Source: Streptomyces capitiformicae
GTDB taxonomy: Bacteria > Actinomycetota > Actinomycetes > Streptomycetales > Streptomycetaceae
Direction of reading: 5' to 3'
NCBI RefSeq assembly: GCF_002214185.1
Contig: NZ_CP022161.1
Span: 1,302,001 to 1,366,000, forward strand
DNA length: 64,000 nucleotides
The notes below the pieces were generated by a model that saw nothing but the letters and a program-made list of their open reading frames with translations, made no database searches and was not told where the DNA came from. Both the position numbers and the translations under genes were made by a program. Numbering within the stretch: the first letter of the stretch is position 1; every line of letters begins with the position of its first letter. Positions 1 through 8,744 of the stretch are shown here, piece by piece.

Positions 1-1234
1 GGGGGGACATCCGCTGGTACGACACCTGGTCGTAGTCGCGCATGAAGGTGGTCTGCAGCGCGGTGTCGCCCGACGGGGGTGCCTGGGGCGGGGCGTCGAG
101 CTTGCCTTCGACCGTGGCCTGGTAGTCGTAGATGGTCTTGTCGAAGTCCTTGAGGTCGGCGGCGATGTCCTCGCGGATCGACTCGTTGACGGGGATGCCC
201 CGGGTCGCGCCGAGGATCTTCGCGGCGTCCTTGTCGTTGAGCATGAAGTCGACGAGCTTCGCGGACTCCTCGGGATGGCCGGAGTCGGCGGCCACGCCCA
301 TGAACATGGAGGGCTTGAAGTACTGGCCGGGTGTGCCGTCCTCGCCCGCGGGCATGGGGGCGAGCGAGATCCCGGTGGGGACGAGGGCGAGGTAACCGCT
401 CGCGGGGGCGTCCCAGTTGACGTCCGAGGCGGCCTTTCCGCGGCCGAGCGGGGTGTTCTCGACACTGCCGTCGAGCTGGGTGGTCTGCTCGGCGGGCGAG
501 ACGGCACCTTCGCGGCGCAGCTTGTCGGTGAACGTCCACCAGCGGGTCAAGTCGTCGGCGGTGAAGCCGAGTCGGCGGTCCTCGGTGTACAGGGTCCTGC
601 CCTGGCCGCGCAGCCAGACCTCGAAGGCGTCCTCGCTCTGGCCGGGATCGGTGCCGCCGGGCTCGCCGGTCTTCTCGGCCACCGTCCGCATCGCGTCGGC
701 CCATTGGCTCCAGGTCCAGCCCACCCGGGGCGGCTCCAGTCCAGCGGCCTTCCACTGCTCGGTGTCGTAGACCATGGTCTCGGTGCCGCGGCCCTGCGGG
801 ATGGCGTACTGCCTGCCGTCCACCTTGCCGGTGGCGAGCAGTCCCGGCTCCAACTCGCTGGTCCTCAACGCCTGTTGCTGCTTGCTCAGGTCGAGCAGCA
901 CGCCCCCGGTGGCGTACTGGTCGATCATCCGGTAGTCGAGCTGCATCACGTCGGGGGCGTCGCCGCCGGCGGCCTGTGTGGCGAGCTTCTGCTTGTAGGC
1001 CTCGTAGCCGGTGAAGGAGGTCTGTACGTCGATCCCGGGGTTTCTCTCCTCGAAGAGGTCGACCGCCGCCTGGGTCTTCGCCGCCCGGTCCGGGTTGCCC
1101 CACCAGGTGTAGCGCAGCACGACCTTGCCGCCCGCGCGAGACGACTCGTCCGCGTCCGAGCAGCCCGCGAGCACCGCGCACAGGGCGAGGACCACGGCCG
1201 TCGCACAGGACTTCCTTGTCCTGTTTCCGGGCAT
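1..1234 (-). CDS. ABC transporter sugar-binding lipoprotein, 3' end cut by window edge
   Basis: Extracellular solute-binding protein (family 1) that would capture a sugar for an ABC importer. The ATG at 1234-1232 opens a lipoprotein signal: basic MPGNRTRK, a hydrophobic stretch, then lipobox VLAGC with the lipidated Cys followed by SDADESS. The mature part has typical family text: RYTWWGNPDRAAK, then GIDVQTSFTGYEAYKQKLAT, DAPDVMQLDYRMIDQY and PVNESIRED near the window edge. About 411 residues are visible and no stop is reached, so the C-terminus and probably the permease genes lie beyond position 1. It is divergent from the oxidoreductase at 1299, with an operator-like palindrome in the 64-base gap. 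Family assignment is firm; the ligand is unknown. Confidence 0.9.
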   Translation of the reverse strand, partial: MPGNRTRKSCATAVVLALCAVLAGCSDADESSRAGGKVVLRYTWWGNPDRAAKTQAAVDLFEERNPGIDVQTSFTGYEAYKQKLATQAAGGDAPDVMQLDYRMIDQYATGGVLLDLSKQQQALRTSELEPGLLATGKVDGRQYAIPQGRGTETMVYDTEQWKAAGLEPPRVGWTWSQWADAMRTVAEKTGEPGGTDPGQSEDAFEVWLRGQGRTLYTEDRRLGFTADDLTRWWTFTDKLRREGAVSPAEQTTQLDGSVENTPLGRGKAASDVNWDAPASGYLALVPTGISLAPMPAGEDGTPGQYFKPSMFMGVAADSGHPEESAKLVDFMLNDKDAAKILGATRGIPVNESIREDIAADLKDFDKTIYDYQATVEGKLDAPPQAPPSGDTALQTTFMRDYDQVSYQRMSP

Positions 1235-1256
1235 GAGTGGGTCACCTCTTTCACTA

Positions 1257-1268
1257 GAAAGCGCTTCC
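1257..1268. promoter_or_regulatory. LacI-type operator-like palindrome
   Basis: GAAAGCGCTTCC, with a perfect AAGCGCTT core (1259-1266) centred on CG, is the usual shape of LacI-family operators. It lies in the short gap between the divergent binding-protein (start 1234) and oxidoreductase (start 1299) genes, so one repressor could control both. The cognate regulator is not visible here; the LacI gene at 12070-13125 is flanked by a different palindrome. Confidence 0.55.
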
Positions 1269-1298
1269 ACCCCCTGCATGACCCTAGGGAAGGTCCGT

Positions 1299-2651
1299 AT
1301 GACACGACAAGACCCCGGCACCGATTCCCTGGAACGCCGCCGCCGTGCCGCCGTGGTGGGTCTCGGCGCCCGCGCCCGGATGTTCACCGAGGCACTGACG
1401 GGCCCCTTCGCTGACCGGATCGACCTGGTGGGCCTCTGCGACACCAACGCGCGCCGCATGGCCGTCCACAACGACTGGATCACGGCCGACCACCCGAGCC
1501 GTGCGCCCGTACCGGCTTACGGGGCAGGGGAGTTCGCGGAGATGCTGCGCCGCGAGCGCGTCGACCTGGTCGTCGTGACGAGCGTGGACCGGACCCACGA
1601 CCACTACATCGTGGGCGCGCTGGAGGCGGGCTGCGACGTGGTCACCGAGAAGCCGATGACCACCGACGCCGAGCGCGCCCGCCGCATCCTGGACGCCCGC
1701 CGCCGGACGGGCCGCGAGGTGCGCGTCTCCTTCAACTACCGCTACAACCCGGTGCATTCGGCGGTACGGCAGCTGATCGCGGGCGGCGAGATCGGCGAGG
1801 TCGGCTCGGTGCACTTCGAGTGGCTGCTCGATCTGCGGCACGGCGCCGACTACTTCCGCCGCTGGCACCGCGACAGAGCCGACTCAGGTGGCCTCCTGGT
1901 CCACAAGTCGACCCATCACTTCGACCTGGTCAACTGGTGGCTCGACAGCCGCCCCGAGACCGTCTTCGCCCAGGGCGGTCTCTTCTTCTACGGCGAGGAG
2001 GCGGGCCGGCGCCGCGGTCTCGCCAGGGACTACGACCGCGCCCACGGCTCCCCGGCCGCCGAGGGCGACCCCTTCGCCCTCCACCTCAAGGACTCGCCCG
2101 TCCTCAGCGCGCTGTACCTGGACGCCGAGCGGGAGGACGGCTACCACCGCGACCAGAACGTGTTCGGACCCGGCGTGACGATCGAGGACGACATGGCGGT
2201 CCTCGTGCGGTACGCGTCCGGGGCGACCCTGACGTACCACCTGACGGCGTACGCGCCCTGGGAGGGCTACCGGATCTCCTTCAACGGCAGCGAGGGGCGG
2301 ATCGAGCTGCTGGTGGAGGAGTCGACGTGGACGCGGCCCCATGTCCGAACGACGGGTGCGAGTCCGGTGCTGCACGGCGCCGAGGCCGACGACCAGGCCG
2401 GACGGACCGAACTGCTGGTGCGCAGACACTGGGAGCGGCCGCGCGAGGTGAAGGTGGCCACGGGCGAGGGCGGGCACGGCGGTGGGGACGTACGGATGCT
2501 GGCCGACCTGTTCGGGGAGCGGGTACCGGACGGGCTGGGCCGGGCGGCGGACGCGGTGGACGGGGCGCGGTCGCTGGTGACGGGGCTGGCGGCGAACCGG
2601 TCGCTGGAGACGGGGAGGCCGGTGGTGGCAGGGGAGTTGCTGGACGTGTGA
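1299..2651 (+). CDS. Gfo/Idh/MocA family oxidoreductase
   Basis: NAD(P)-dependent sugar or inositol-type dehydrogenase, 450 residues from the ATG at 1299. That start is preceded by AGGGAAGG at good spacing; an in-frame ATG at 1278 lacks such a site. The N-terminus is a Rossmann fold with glycine-rich AVVGLGARARMF, then the family EKP motif (VTEKPMTTDAERA). The C-terminal domain carries the FNYRYNPVHSAVRQLI segment and a histidine-rich stretch (HKSTHHFDLVNWW) that normally lines the active site. Being divergent from a sugar-binding lipoprotein suggests it oxidises the imported sugar. The substrate cannot be read from the sequence. Length is slightly above the usual 330-400 residues because of insertions in the C-terminal half. 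Confidence 0.9.
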   Translation: MTRQDPGTDSLERRRRAAVVGLGARARMFTEALTGPFADRIDLVGLCDTNARRMAVHNDWITADHPSRAPVPAYGAGEFAEMLRRERVDLVVVTSVDRTHDHYIVGALEAGCDVVTEKPMTTDAERARRILDARRRTGREVRVSFNYRYNPVHSAVRQLIAGGEIGEVGSVHFEWLLDLRHGADYFRRWHRDRADSGGLLVHKSTHHFDLVNWWLDSRPETVFAQGGLFFYGEEAGRRRGLARDYDRAHGSPAAEGDPFALHLKDSPVLSALYLDAEREDGYHRDQNVFGPGVTIEDDMAVLVRYASGATLTYHLTAYAPWEGYRISFNGSEGRIELLVEESTWTRPHVRTTGASPVLHGAEADDQAGRTELLVRRHWERPREVKVATGEGGHGGGDVRMLADLFGERVPDGLGRAADAVDGARSLVTGLAANRSLETGRPVVAGELLDV

Positions 2652-2892
2652 GTCGGTGAGGGCGACCGGGGCAGTCGGTGGTCTCAGCGGTGCAGCCGAG
2701 GCGTATGCGCTTCAGTCCGGGAGTGCGCTGCTCGAGCTGCGCGTACAGCTGGTCGGTGTAGGTGACGTCGGTGTCCTTGTCGATGACGGCCGGTCGAACT
2801 CGGCCGCGAAGACAGCCGGCGCCGCCTTCAAGACCGGACGCCGCCGTCCGGCTGGGCACGGGTCATGCTGGAACGGCGCCGGTGTCTACAGC
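2652..2892. other. Intergenic stretch with a possible degraded reading frame
   Basis: About 240 bases between convergent genes. On the minus strand a short in-frame run (around 2660-2800, containing DKDTDVTYTDQLYAQLEQ and GLKRIRLGC) looks protein-like but has no credible start and fuses into antisense sequence of the oxidoreductase. I do not recognise it; it may be a gene tail left by rearrangement. No RNA gene was seen. Confidence 0.3.
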
Positions 2893-2930
2893 CCATGAGG
2901 GCTCCCTGCTGTGGCCGGGAGCCCTCATGG
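2893..2930 (-). terminator. Hairpin terminator after first GH-A gene
   Basis: Perfect 14-bp stem CCATGAGGGCTCCC / GGGAGCCCTCATGG with loop TGCTGTGGCC, 13 bases past the stop of the gene at 2943-4826. The loop and inner stem are identical to the hairpin at 4980-5011, which follows the paralogous gene, so the terminator was duplicated with its gene. Confidence 0.85.
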
Positions 2931-2942
2931 AAGGAACGCGGG

Positions 2943-4826
2943 TCAGTTCATGCCCTGGAGGCGCCAGATCTGGTTCCTCTTGGTGTTCAGCGCGCTGGCC
3001 GGGTCGCAGGTCCACTGGTGGATCTTCGCGCCGGCCGCGGTCGAGATCTGGCTGACGTCGACGCACTTGCCGCTGTGGACGGCGGCGAGTTGGTAGTCCT
3101 GGCTGTTGCCGAGCGCGGTGACGGGCTTCAGGGTGAACATCTGGTTCGTGGCGCCGTTGCACGTGTACTGGATGACCGCGGCACCGTCGGCCGTGGAGGC
3201 ACTGGCGACGTCCAGGCACTTGCCGCTGTGCTGGTTGACCACCGTGTAGGTGTTCGCCCGGCCGGCCACCGGCTTGAAGTCGAGCATCTGCTGGTAGCCG
3301 CCCTCGCAGTAGTACTGCTGGTACTGCGTGCCGTTGACGGTGGAACGGTTGGTGTCGTCCAGGCACTGGCCGCTGTGCTGAGCCACCGCGACCGTGGAGA
3401 CGGTCGTGTTCGACGGCGGAAGCAGCGTGACGGTGTAGCCGTCAGCGGCGTTCGTCCACGGCACGCTCACCGAGGCCGAGTTGCCGCTCACGGTCAGCGT
3501 CTGGTCGGAGACCGTCACCGGACCCGTCACCGCGCCGCCGCCGTTGTTCGGTACGCGCTGCACTATCGCGCGGACCCGACCGTTCTCCACCACGGAGGTG
3601 GTGTCGAGGCGGTCAAGGTTGACGGTGACGTTGCCGGTGTTGCCGTTGCTGCCCAGCAGGATCTTCGCGTTCCGCGCGGAGTTGTCCTTCGTCGCCAGCC
3701 CGTCGGTGTTCGTGCCGGCCGTGACCTTCACGATGTTCCCGGTCTGCGAGCCGTAGTACCGGTAGAGGAACCACTCGCCCAGCGGCAGGTACTGGCCGGC
3801 GCTGTTCTTGGTGAGCAGCTTCGCCTGGAAGTCGTGCAGGTTGTTCGCGGACGCCCAGTTGGCGCGCAGGCCGTCGGCCCCGGCCCGCTCGAGGCGGGAG
3901 ATGTACCAGCCGCCACGGCCCGGGTTCTGCTCGGTGGCGCTCTCGTACTCGTTGACCTGGAACGGGCGACTTGTGGTCATCGACCGGGCCGCCAGCTTCG
4001 ACCTGACCGCGTTCGAGTCCTCTACGGGGTCGCCGGGGAGGTTGTGCCAGCTGTAGATGTCCGGCTCGACGTTGTTGGCCTTGACGTAGTCCAGGTACGT
4101 GTTCCACCAGGACGAGCCGCCCGACGCGGGCTTGCCGGCGGTGCTGGCGCCGACGATCACCGCGTTCGGGAAGACCGCGCGGATCCTCTGGTAGGCACGC
4201 TTCCACATCTCCAGGTACTGGGCCTGTGGCCGGTCCCAGAAGGGATGCCAGTCGGGTTCGTTCCAGATGTCCCACTGGATGTCGGTCATGCCGGCCGCCT
4301 GCGCGTCGGCGAGGAGGCGGTCGTAGAAGGCGTCGAAGCGGGACCAGTCGCCGTTGTCACCGGGGAAGGTGGGGTTGGTGGTGCCGTCGGCGCCCCACAG
4401 GTCGTGCGGCAGGATGACGAAGGTGGCGCCGAGCGCCTTGGTGCGCTTGTACTGCGCGAGGGTGGAGTTCCAGCGACGGTCGTACTTGCCGGCGACCCAG
4501 CCGCCGGGGTTGTCCAGTTGGGCGCCCCCGGCCCGCATGAACTGCCACTTGATGTCCTTGTAGAAGTGCTCCTGCGGCAGGGCGCCGTTCTCGGACATGC
4601 CGTAGATCGTGCCCGAGGCGCGGTAGGTGGGTGCGCCCCCGGCGGTTGCGAAGTCCACGCCCACGGTGGTGTCGGCGGCCTGCGCCGTCGTGCCGGGAAG
4701 GGCGACGGCCGCGACCGACGCGAACAGCGCGGCGAGCGCGGTGGTCCTGCGCAGGCGGCGGCCTCCTGCGGAGCCGGACTCTGCGGTGCTGTGTCTGGGC
4801 GGAGGAAGGACGCGGGACATGCTCAT
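2943..4826 (-). CDS. Secreted clan GH-A (GH39-like) glycoside hydrolase with C-terminal ricin/CBM13 domain, copy 1
   Basis: Secreted glycosidase of 627 residues. Residues 1-50 form a signal peptide (RRLRR, hydrophobic core, cleavage after TTAQA). Residues about 54-380 are a TIM-barrel catalytic domain. WDIWNEPDWHPFW places the clan GH-A acid/base at Glu190 (NEP), and FQVNEYES places the likely nucleophile at Glu293. Residues about 380-470 look like a beta-sandwich, and 478-625 a ricin-type CBM13 trefoil with repeated HSGKCLDV and QxW-like units. It resembles GH39-like enzymes, but the exact family and substrate are uncertain. It is the last gene of a minus-strand sugar module, has its own terminator, and is a tandem paralogue of 5027-6880; the C-terminal halves are far more alike than the N-terminal halves. 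Confidence 0.85.
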   Translation of the reverse strand: MSMSRVLPPPRHSTAESGSAGGRRLRRTTALAALFASVAAVALPGTTAQAADTTVGVDFATAGGAPTYRASGTIYGMSENGALPQEHFYKDIKWQFMRAGGAQLDNPGGWVAGKYDRRWNSTLAQYKRTKALGATFVILPHDLWGADGTTNPTFPGDNGDWSRFDAFYDRLLADAQAAGMTDIQWDIWNEPDWHPFWDRPQAQYLEMWKRAYQRIRAVFPNAVIVGASTAGKPASGGSSWWNTYLDYVKANNVEPDIYSWHNLPGDPVEDSNAVRSKLAARSMTTSRPFQVNEYESATEQNPGRGGWYISRLERAGADGLRANWASANNLHDFQAKLLTKNSAGQYLPLGEWFLYRYYGSQTGNIVKVTAGTNTDGLATKDNSARNAKILLGSNGNTGNVTVNLDRLDTTSVVENGRVRAIVQRVPNNGGGAVTGPVTVSDQTLTVSGNSASVSVPWTNAADGYTVTLLPPSNTTVSTVAVAQHSGQCLDDTNRSTVNGTQYQQYYCEGGYQQMLDFKPVAGRANTYTVVNQHSGKCLDVASASTADGAAVIQYTCNGATNQMFTLKPVTALGNSQDYQLAAVHSGKCVDVSQISTAAGAKIHQWTCDPASALNTKRNQIWRLQGMN

Positions 4827-4877
4827 GTGATCTCCCGAGGGGGTGGGTGCTGCCTGGATGGGGCGCCCAGGGGGCTC

Positions 4878-4972
4878 TCAGCCGCCGGTGTGCGCGGCGG
4901 ATGCGGGTGCGGCTTGCCGGAGTTCATGGGCTTCGGCGAGGAGGAGGTAGCTGCTGGCGGTCCAGGTGGAGG
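4878..4972 (-). pseudogene. Remnant of the GH63-type gene 3' end
   Basis: On the minus strand this stretch reads STWTASSYLLLAEAHEL and ends at a TGA at 4878-4880. The gene at 6959-8698 ends YTWTASSYLLLAEAHARR, so the nucleotide match (about 4927-4972 against about 6989-7034) marks a copied C-terminal tail with no body. It sits directly upstream of copy 1 just as the intact GH63 gene sits upstream of copy 2. This fixes the duplicated unit as GH63 tail + GH-A gene + terminator. Confidence 0.85.
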
Positions 4973-4979
4973 CACGGTG

Positions 4980-5011
4980 TGGGGGCTCCCTGCTGTGGCC
5001 GGGAGCCCCCA
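4980..5011 (-). terminator. Hairpin terminator after second GH-A gene
   Basis: Stem TGGGGGCTCCC / GGGAGCCCCCA (11 bp) around loop TGCTGTGGCC, 15 bases past the stop of the 5027-6880 gene. Loop and inner stem match the hairpin at 2893-2930. The GH63-tail remnant begins immediately beyond it, so the duplication joint lies between about 4972 and 4980. Confidence 0.85.
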
Positions 5012-5026
5012 TGGGAGGAACGCAGG

Positions 5027-6880
5027 TCAGCTCATGCCCTGCAGGCGCCAGATCTGGTTCTTCTTCCAGGTCAGGTCGGTCGCCGGGTCGCAGGTCCACT
5101 GGTGGATCTTCGCGCGGGGGTCGCTCGAGATCCCGCTGACGTCCACGCACTTGCCGCTGTGCACCGCGGCCAGTTGGTAGTCCTTGCTGTTGCCGGTCGA
5201 GGTGACGGGCTTGAGGGTGAACATCTGGTTCGTGGTGCCGCTGCAGGTCCACTGGATGACGGCGGCACCGTCGGCCGTGGAAGCGCCCGAGACGTCCAGG
5301 CACTTACCGCTGTGCTCATTCACGATGGTGTAGGTGTTCGCCCGGCCGGCGACCGGCTTGAAGTCGAGCATCTGCTGATAGCCGCCCTCGCAGTGGTACT
5401 GCTGGTACTGCGTGCCGTCGGCGGTGCTGAGGTCGGTGTCGTCCAGGCACTGACCGCTGTGCTGTACCACCGCGACCGTGGAGACGGTCGTGTTCGACGG
5501 CGGGAGCAGGGTGACGGTGTAGCCGTCCGCGGCGTCCGTCCACGGCACGCTCACCGAGGCCGAGTTGTTACTCACGGTCAGGGTCTGGTCGGAGACCGTC
5601 ACCGGACCCGTTACCGCGCCGCCGCCGTTGTTCGGTATGCGCTGGACGATCGCGCGGACCCGGCTGTTCTCCACCACCGACGTGGTGTCGAGGCGGTTGA
5701 GGTTGACGGTGACATTGCCGGTGTTGCCGTTGCTGCCCAGCAGGATCTTCGCGTTCCGCGCGGAGTTGTCCTTCGTCGCCAGCCCGTCGGTGTTCGTACC
5801 GGGCGTGAGGTTCACGATGTTTCCGGTCTGCGAGCCGTAGTAGCGGTACAGGAACCACTCGCCGAGCGGCAGGTACTGGCCGGAGCTGTTCTTGGTGAGC
5901 AGGTTGGCCGCGTAGTCGTGCAGGCTGGGGCCCCCTCCCCAGTTGGAGCGCAGGCCGTCGGCGCCGGCCCGCTCCAGGCGGCTGATGAACCAGCCGCCGC
6001 CACCGGGGTGCTGCTGCTCGCGCCCGGCGTACTCGTTGATCTGGTACGGGCGGGTGTTGGTCAGGCCCGCGGCGGCGAGGGTCGAGTTGGCGTTGCTGAC
6101 GGCCGTGACGGGGTCGTGCGGAATGGCATGCCAGCTGTAGATGTCGGGGGCGACGTTGTTGGCCTTGACGTGGTTCAGGAAGGTGGTCCACCAGGTGTTG
6201 GACGCGTTGGGCGGGTTCGCCGTGCTGGGGCCGACGATGAGCTGACCGGGGAGGTTGGCCCGCACGGCCGCGTGGAACCGCGACCACATCTGCAGGTACT
6301 GGCTCTGGGACCGGCCCCAGAAGCCGCTGAGGTCCGGCTCGTTCCAGAGGTCCCACTCCACCGTCATGTTGTTGGCCTTGACGTCGGAGATGAGCTGGTT
6401 GACGAAGTTGTCGAACAGCGTCCAGTTGCCGTTGTCGCCGGGAAAGCCCTGGCTGGTGGTGCCGTCGGCGCCCCACAGGTCGTGCGGCAGGATGACGAAC
6501 GTGCCGCCGAGCGCCTTGGTGCGCTTGTACTGCGCGAGGGTGGAGTTCCAGCGGGTCTGGTAGTGGGCGAGGCTGGTGGCGTAGCCGCCACCGTTGAGCT
6601 GCGCGCCGCCGGCCCGCATGAAGTGCCACTTGATGTCTTTGAAGAAGTGGTCCGGCGGCAGCGACCCGTCGGCGGTCAGCCCGTAGATCATGCCCGAGGC
6701 GCGGTAGGTGGGGGCGCCTCCGGCGCTGGCGAAGTCGACGGTGACGCCGGTGTCCGCGGCCTGCGACGGGCCGGCGGGCACCAGGGTCGCCGCCAGGGCG
6801 GCCAGGAGGACGGCTACGGACGAGGTCGCTCCGCGTCCGGTGCGGGTTGCGGGGCTGGGAAGTGTCCAGCGGGATTCCAT
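5027..6880 (-). CDS. Secreted clan GH-A (GH39-like) glycoside hydrolase with C-terminal ricin/CBM13 domain, copy 2
   Basis: Secreted enzyme of 617 residues with the same plan as copy 1. Signal peptide 1-41 (cleavage near GPSQA). Catalytic barrel with WDLWNEPDLSGFW (acid/base Glu181) and YQINEYAG (nucleophile about Glu283). Beta-sandwich, then a ricin-type CBM13 trefoil to the C-terminus. From about residue 327 onward the two copies differ at only scattered positions, while the first 320 residues differ often, including the loops around the catalytic residues. Substrate preferences may therefore have diverged. It lies 78 bases downstream of the GH63-type gene and is probably transcribed with it. 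Which copy is ancestral cannot be told, but this one keeps the complete upstream neighbour. Confidence 0.85.
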   Translation of the reverse strand: MESRWTLPSPATRTGRGATSSVAVLLAALAATLVPAGPSQAADTGVTVDFASAGGAPTYRASGMIYGLTADGSLPPDHFFKDIKWHFMRAGGAQLNGGGYATSLAHYQTRWNSTLAQYKRTKALGGTFVILPHDLWGADGTTSQGFPGDNGNWTLFDNFVNQLISDVKANNMTVEWDLWNEPDLSGFWGRSQSQYLQMWSRFHAAVRANLPGQLIVGPSTANPPNASNTWWTTFLNHVKANNVAPDIYSWHAIPHDPVTAVSNANSTLAAAGLTNTRPYQINEYAGREQQHPGGGGWFISRLERAGADGLRSNWGGGPSLHDYAANLLTKNSSGQYLPLGEWFLYRYYGSQTGNIVNLTPGTNTDGLATKDNSARNAKILLGSNGNTGNVTVNLNRLDTTSVVENSRVRAIVQRIPNNGGGAVTGPVTVSDQTLTVSNNSASVSVPWTDAADGYTVTLLPPSNTTVSTVAVVQHSGQCLDDTDLSTADGTQYQQYHCEGGYQQMLDFKPVAGRANTYTIVNEHSGKCLDVSGASTADGAAVIQWTCSGTTNQMFTLKPVTSTGNSKDYQLAAVHSGKCVDVSGISSDPRAKIHQWTCDPATDLTWKKNQIWRLQGMS

Positions 6881-6958
6881 GCTGCGGCTCCTACGTGAAC
6901 GTGAGCGGGGAGGATGACCGGGGTTGGAACGTCCCCGGGGCTGTGGGGAGACGGCCGG

Positions 6959-8698
6959 TCAGCGGCTGTCTCGGCGTGCGTGTGCCTCGGCCAGCAGGAG
7001 GTAGCTGCTGGCGGTCCAGGTGTAGGCGCGGTCGCGCAGGCCTGTGCCGGTGAGGGCGTCGAAGTTCTCGGCGAAGCCGTGGGTTTCGCACAGGGCGCGG
7101 AAGCGGGCGCTGATCTCGTCGGCGAGGCGGTGGTGGCCGGCGCGGCGCAGGCCGTCCTCGATGAGGACGGTGGCGGGTGCCCAGATCGGGCCGCGCCAGT
7201 AGCCGTCGGACAGGTAGTGGGGTGAGGTGGGCAGTTCGGTGGCAAGGCCGTACGGGGTCAGGTGGGTCTCGATCCGGGCGGCCAGGGTCGTGCCGATGTG
7301 CTCGGGCAGGTGCTCGCCCAGTGCCATCGGCATCAGGTCCAGCAGGCTGGAGCTGTCCCAGGTCTGCGCGCTGTCCACGCCGCGGGCCACGAACCGCTCT
7401 CCCGTCCACAGCTCGTCGAGCATCGCCGCCTGGGTGGTCTCGGCGGTACGGGTCCAGCGGCGGGCCTCGTCGGGCAGGCCCAGTTCGGTGGCCAGGCCGG
7501 CGAGTTCGCGGAGCTGGAGGGTGAGGAAGGCGGCGAGGTCGGCGGTGACGACCACGCGCTCGGGGTCGAAGGTGGTGGCGTTGTCCCAGCCGCTGTCGTT
7601 GCCGTGCTGGTAGTGGGGCAGGGCTGCGCCGGGTGCGCGGCGGGCGGTGAGCCAGAAGTCCGTCCAACGGGCCAACCGATCGTACATATCGGCGAGTTGT
7701 GCCGGGGTGAGCGGTTCGGGGAGCCGTCTGCGCAGGTGGGACAGAGTCCAGCCGTGAATGGGCGGTTTGACGAAGTTGTAGAGGACCTCGGAGTGGGTCA
7801 CCGAGTCGGGAAGGGCGCCGGTCTCGTCCTGGTGGTCGAAGGGCAGGGAGAACTGGTCCCAGGCCAGGGCGGGTGCTCCGGGGGCCAGGGCGAGGGCGTT
7901 GAAGCAGTGGTCCCAGCTCCAGACCTTGTCCATCCAGTGCTTGGACATCAGCACCGCGGGCCTGGTGACCAGGGATGCCGGGCGGACCGTCGCCGACCAC
8001 AGGACGTACGCGGCGAGTTCGGCGGCCGGGGTACCGGACGAGCGCCAGGGTGCCACCGCCTCGATGAAGGCGGTGAAGGCGTGCTCCGCGGTTGCCACGA
8101 CTGCGTCGAACGTCTCCGAGGACGTGTAGGGCAGGCGTGCGCTGTCCAGTTCCTCGATGGCCGCTTCCCAGACTCCGCCGGGGGCCGCGGTGACGGCGAC
8201 GCCTCGTTCGCCGCTGCCGAGGGTCTGGCTGCCGGACGCCTCGGCGACCGTGCCCGACAGCACGGTGACCCGGTAACGGCGCCCGGTCTCGTACGAGGTG
8301 AACACGTACGACTCGTCCACCGGGTCGCGGTAGAAGTAGGTGCCCGTGAAGGGGGTCAGCGTGTCGGCTGCCGCGGTGATGCGCAGGCCCAGTCCTTCGC
8401 CGCGCAGGCGGACGGTGTCCGGTGAGGCGTAGGCGAGGCGGATGCGCCCTTGCTCGCCGGTCCAGCTGAGCAGGCCCGGAGTCGCCTCGACGCGGGTCCC
8501 GGCCTGGTCGCCCGTCGTCGCGTCGAGGGGCGTGAAGCGCAGGACGGCGTGCATGCCGTTCTGGTGCGAGACGAGGTGCAGGTCTTCGGCACGTGTCTTC
8601 TCCGCGAGCACGGGCGAGATGCCGAACCAGGAGCCGTGCGTGCTGAACGGGATGTCGTGGATGGAGAAAGCCGGGCCGGATCGGGCGGCGGTCATCAA
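6959..8698 (-). CDS. GH63/MGH1-like (alpha/alpha)6-barrel glycoside hydrolase
   Basis: Cytosolic glycosidase of 579 residues with no signal peptide. Residues about 1-190 are a beta-sandwich; the rest is an (alpha/alpha)6 barrel. Marks of the GH63/GH37-like superfamily are KVWSWDHCFNALALA, HGNDSGWDNATTFD (putative catalytic Asp about 372) and DGYWRGPIWAPATVLIEDGL, with a catalytic carboxylate expected in the last. Related bacterial enzymes include mannosylglycerate/glucosylglycerate hydrolases and trehalase- or glucosidase-like proteins. It lies 46 bases behind the two permease genes, so it probably acts on the sugar they import. Its last residues recur as an isolated fragment at 4878-4972. 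Confidence 0.82.
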   Translation of the reverse strand: MMTAARSGPAFSIHDIPFSTHGSWFGISPVLAEKTRAEDLHLVSHQNGMHAVLRFTPLDATTGDQAGTRVEATPGLLSWTGEQGRIRLAYASPDTVRLRGEGLGLRITAAADTLTPFTGTYFYRDPVDESYVFTSYETGRRYRVTVLSGTVAEASGSQTLGSGERGVAVTAAPGGVWEAAIEELDSARLPYTSSETFDAVVATAEHAFTAFIEAVAPWRSSGTPAAELAAYVLWSATVRPASLVTRPAVLMSKHWMDKVWSWDHCFNALALAPGAPALAWDQFSLPFDHQDETGALPDSVTHSEVLYNFVKPPIHGWTLSHLRRRLPEPLTPAQLADMYDRLARWTDFWLTARRAPGAALPHYQHGNDSGWDNATTFDPERVVVTADLAAFLTLQLRELAGLATELGLPDEARRWTRTAETTQAAMLDELWTGERFVARGVDSAQTWDSSSLLDLMPMALGEHLPEHIGTTLAARIETHLTPYGLATELPTSPHYLSDGYWRGPIWAPATVLIEDGLRRAGHHRLADEISARFRALCETHGFAENFDALTGTGLRDRAYTWTASSYLLLAEAHARRDSR

Positions 8699-8744
8699 GT
8701 GGTACTCGTTTCTTCAGCAGGGGTCACCGGCGGTGATGAAGTGG

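Noticed and set aside
2865..6898. Long plus-strand frames (771 and 755 residues) across the two GH-A genes
   Set aside because: Antisense shadows. Their repeated similarity to each other only mirrors the paralogy of the real minus-strand genes.
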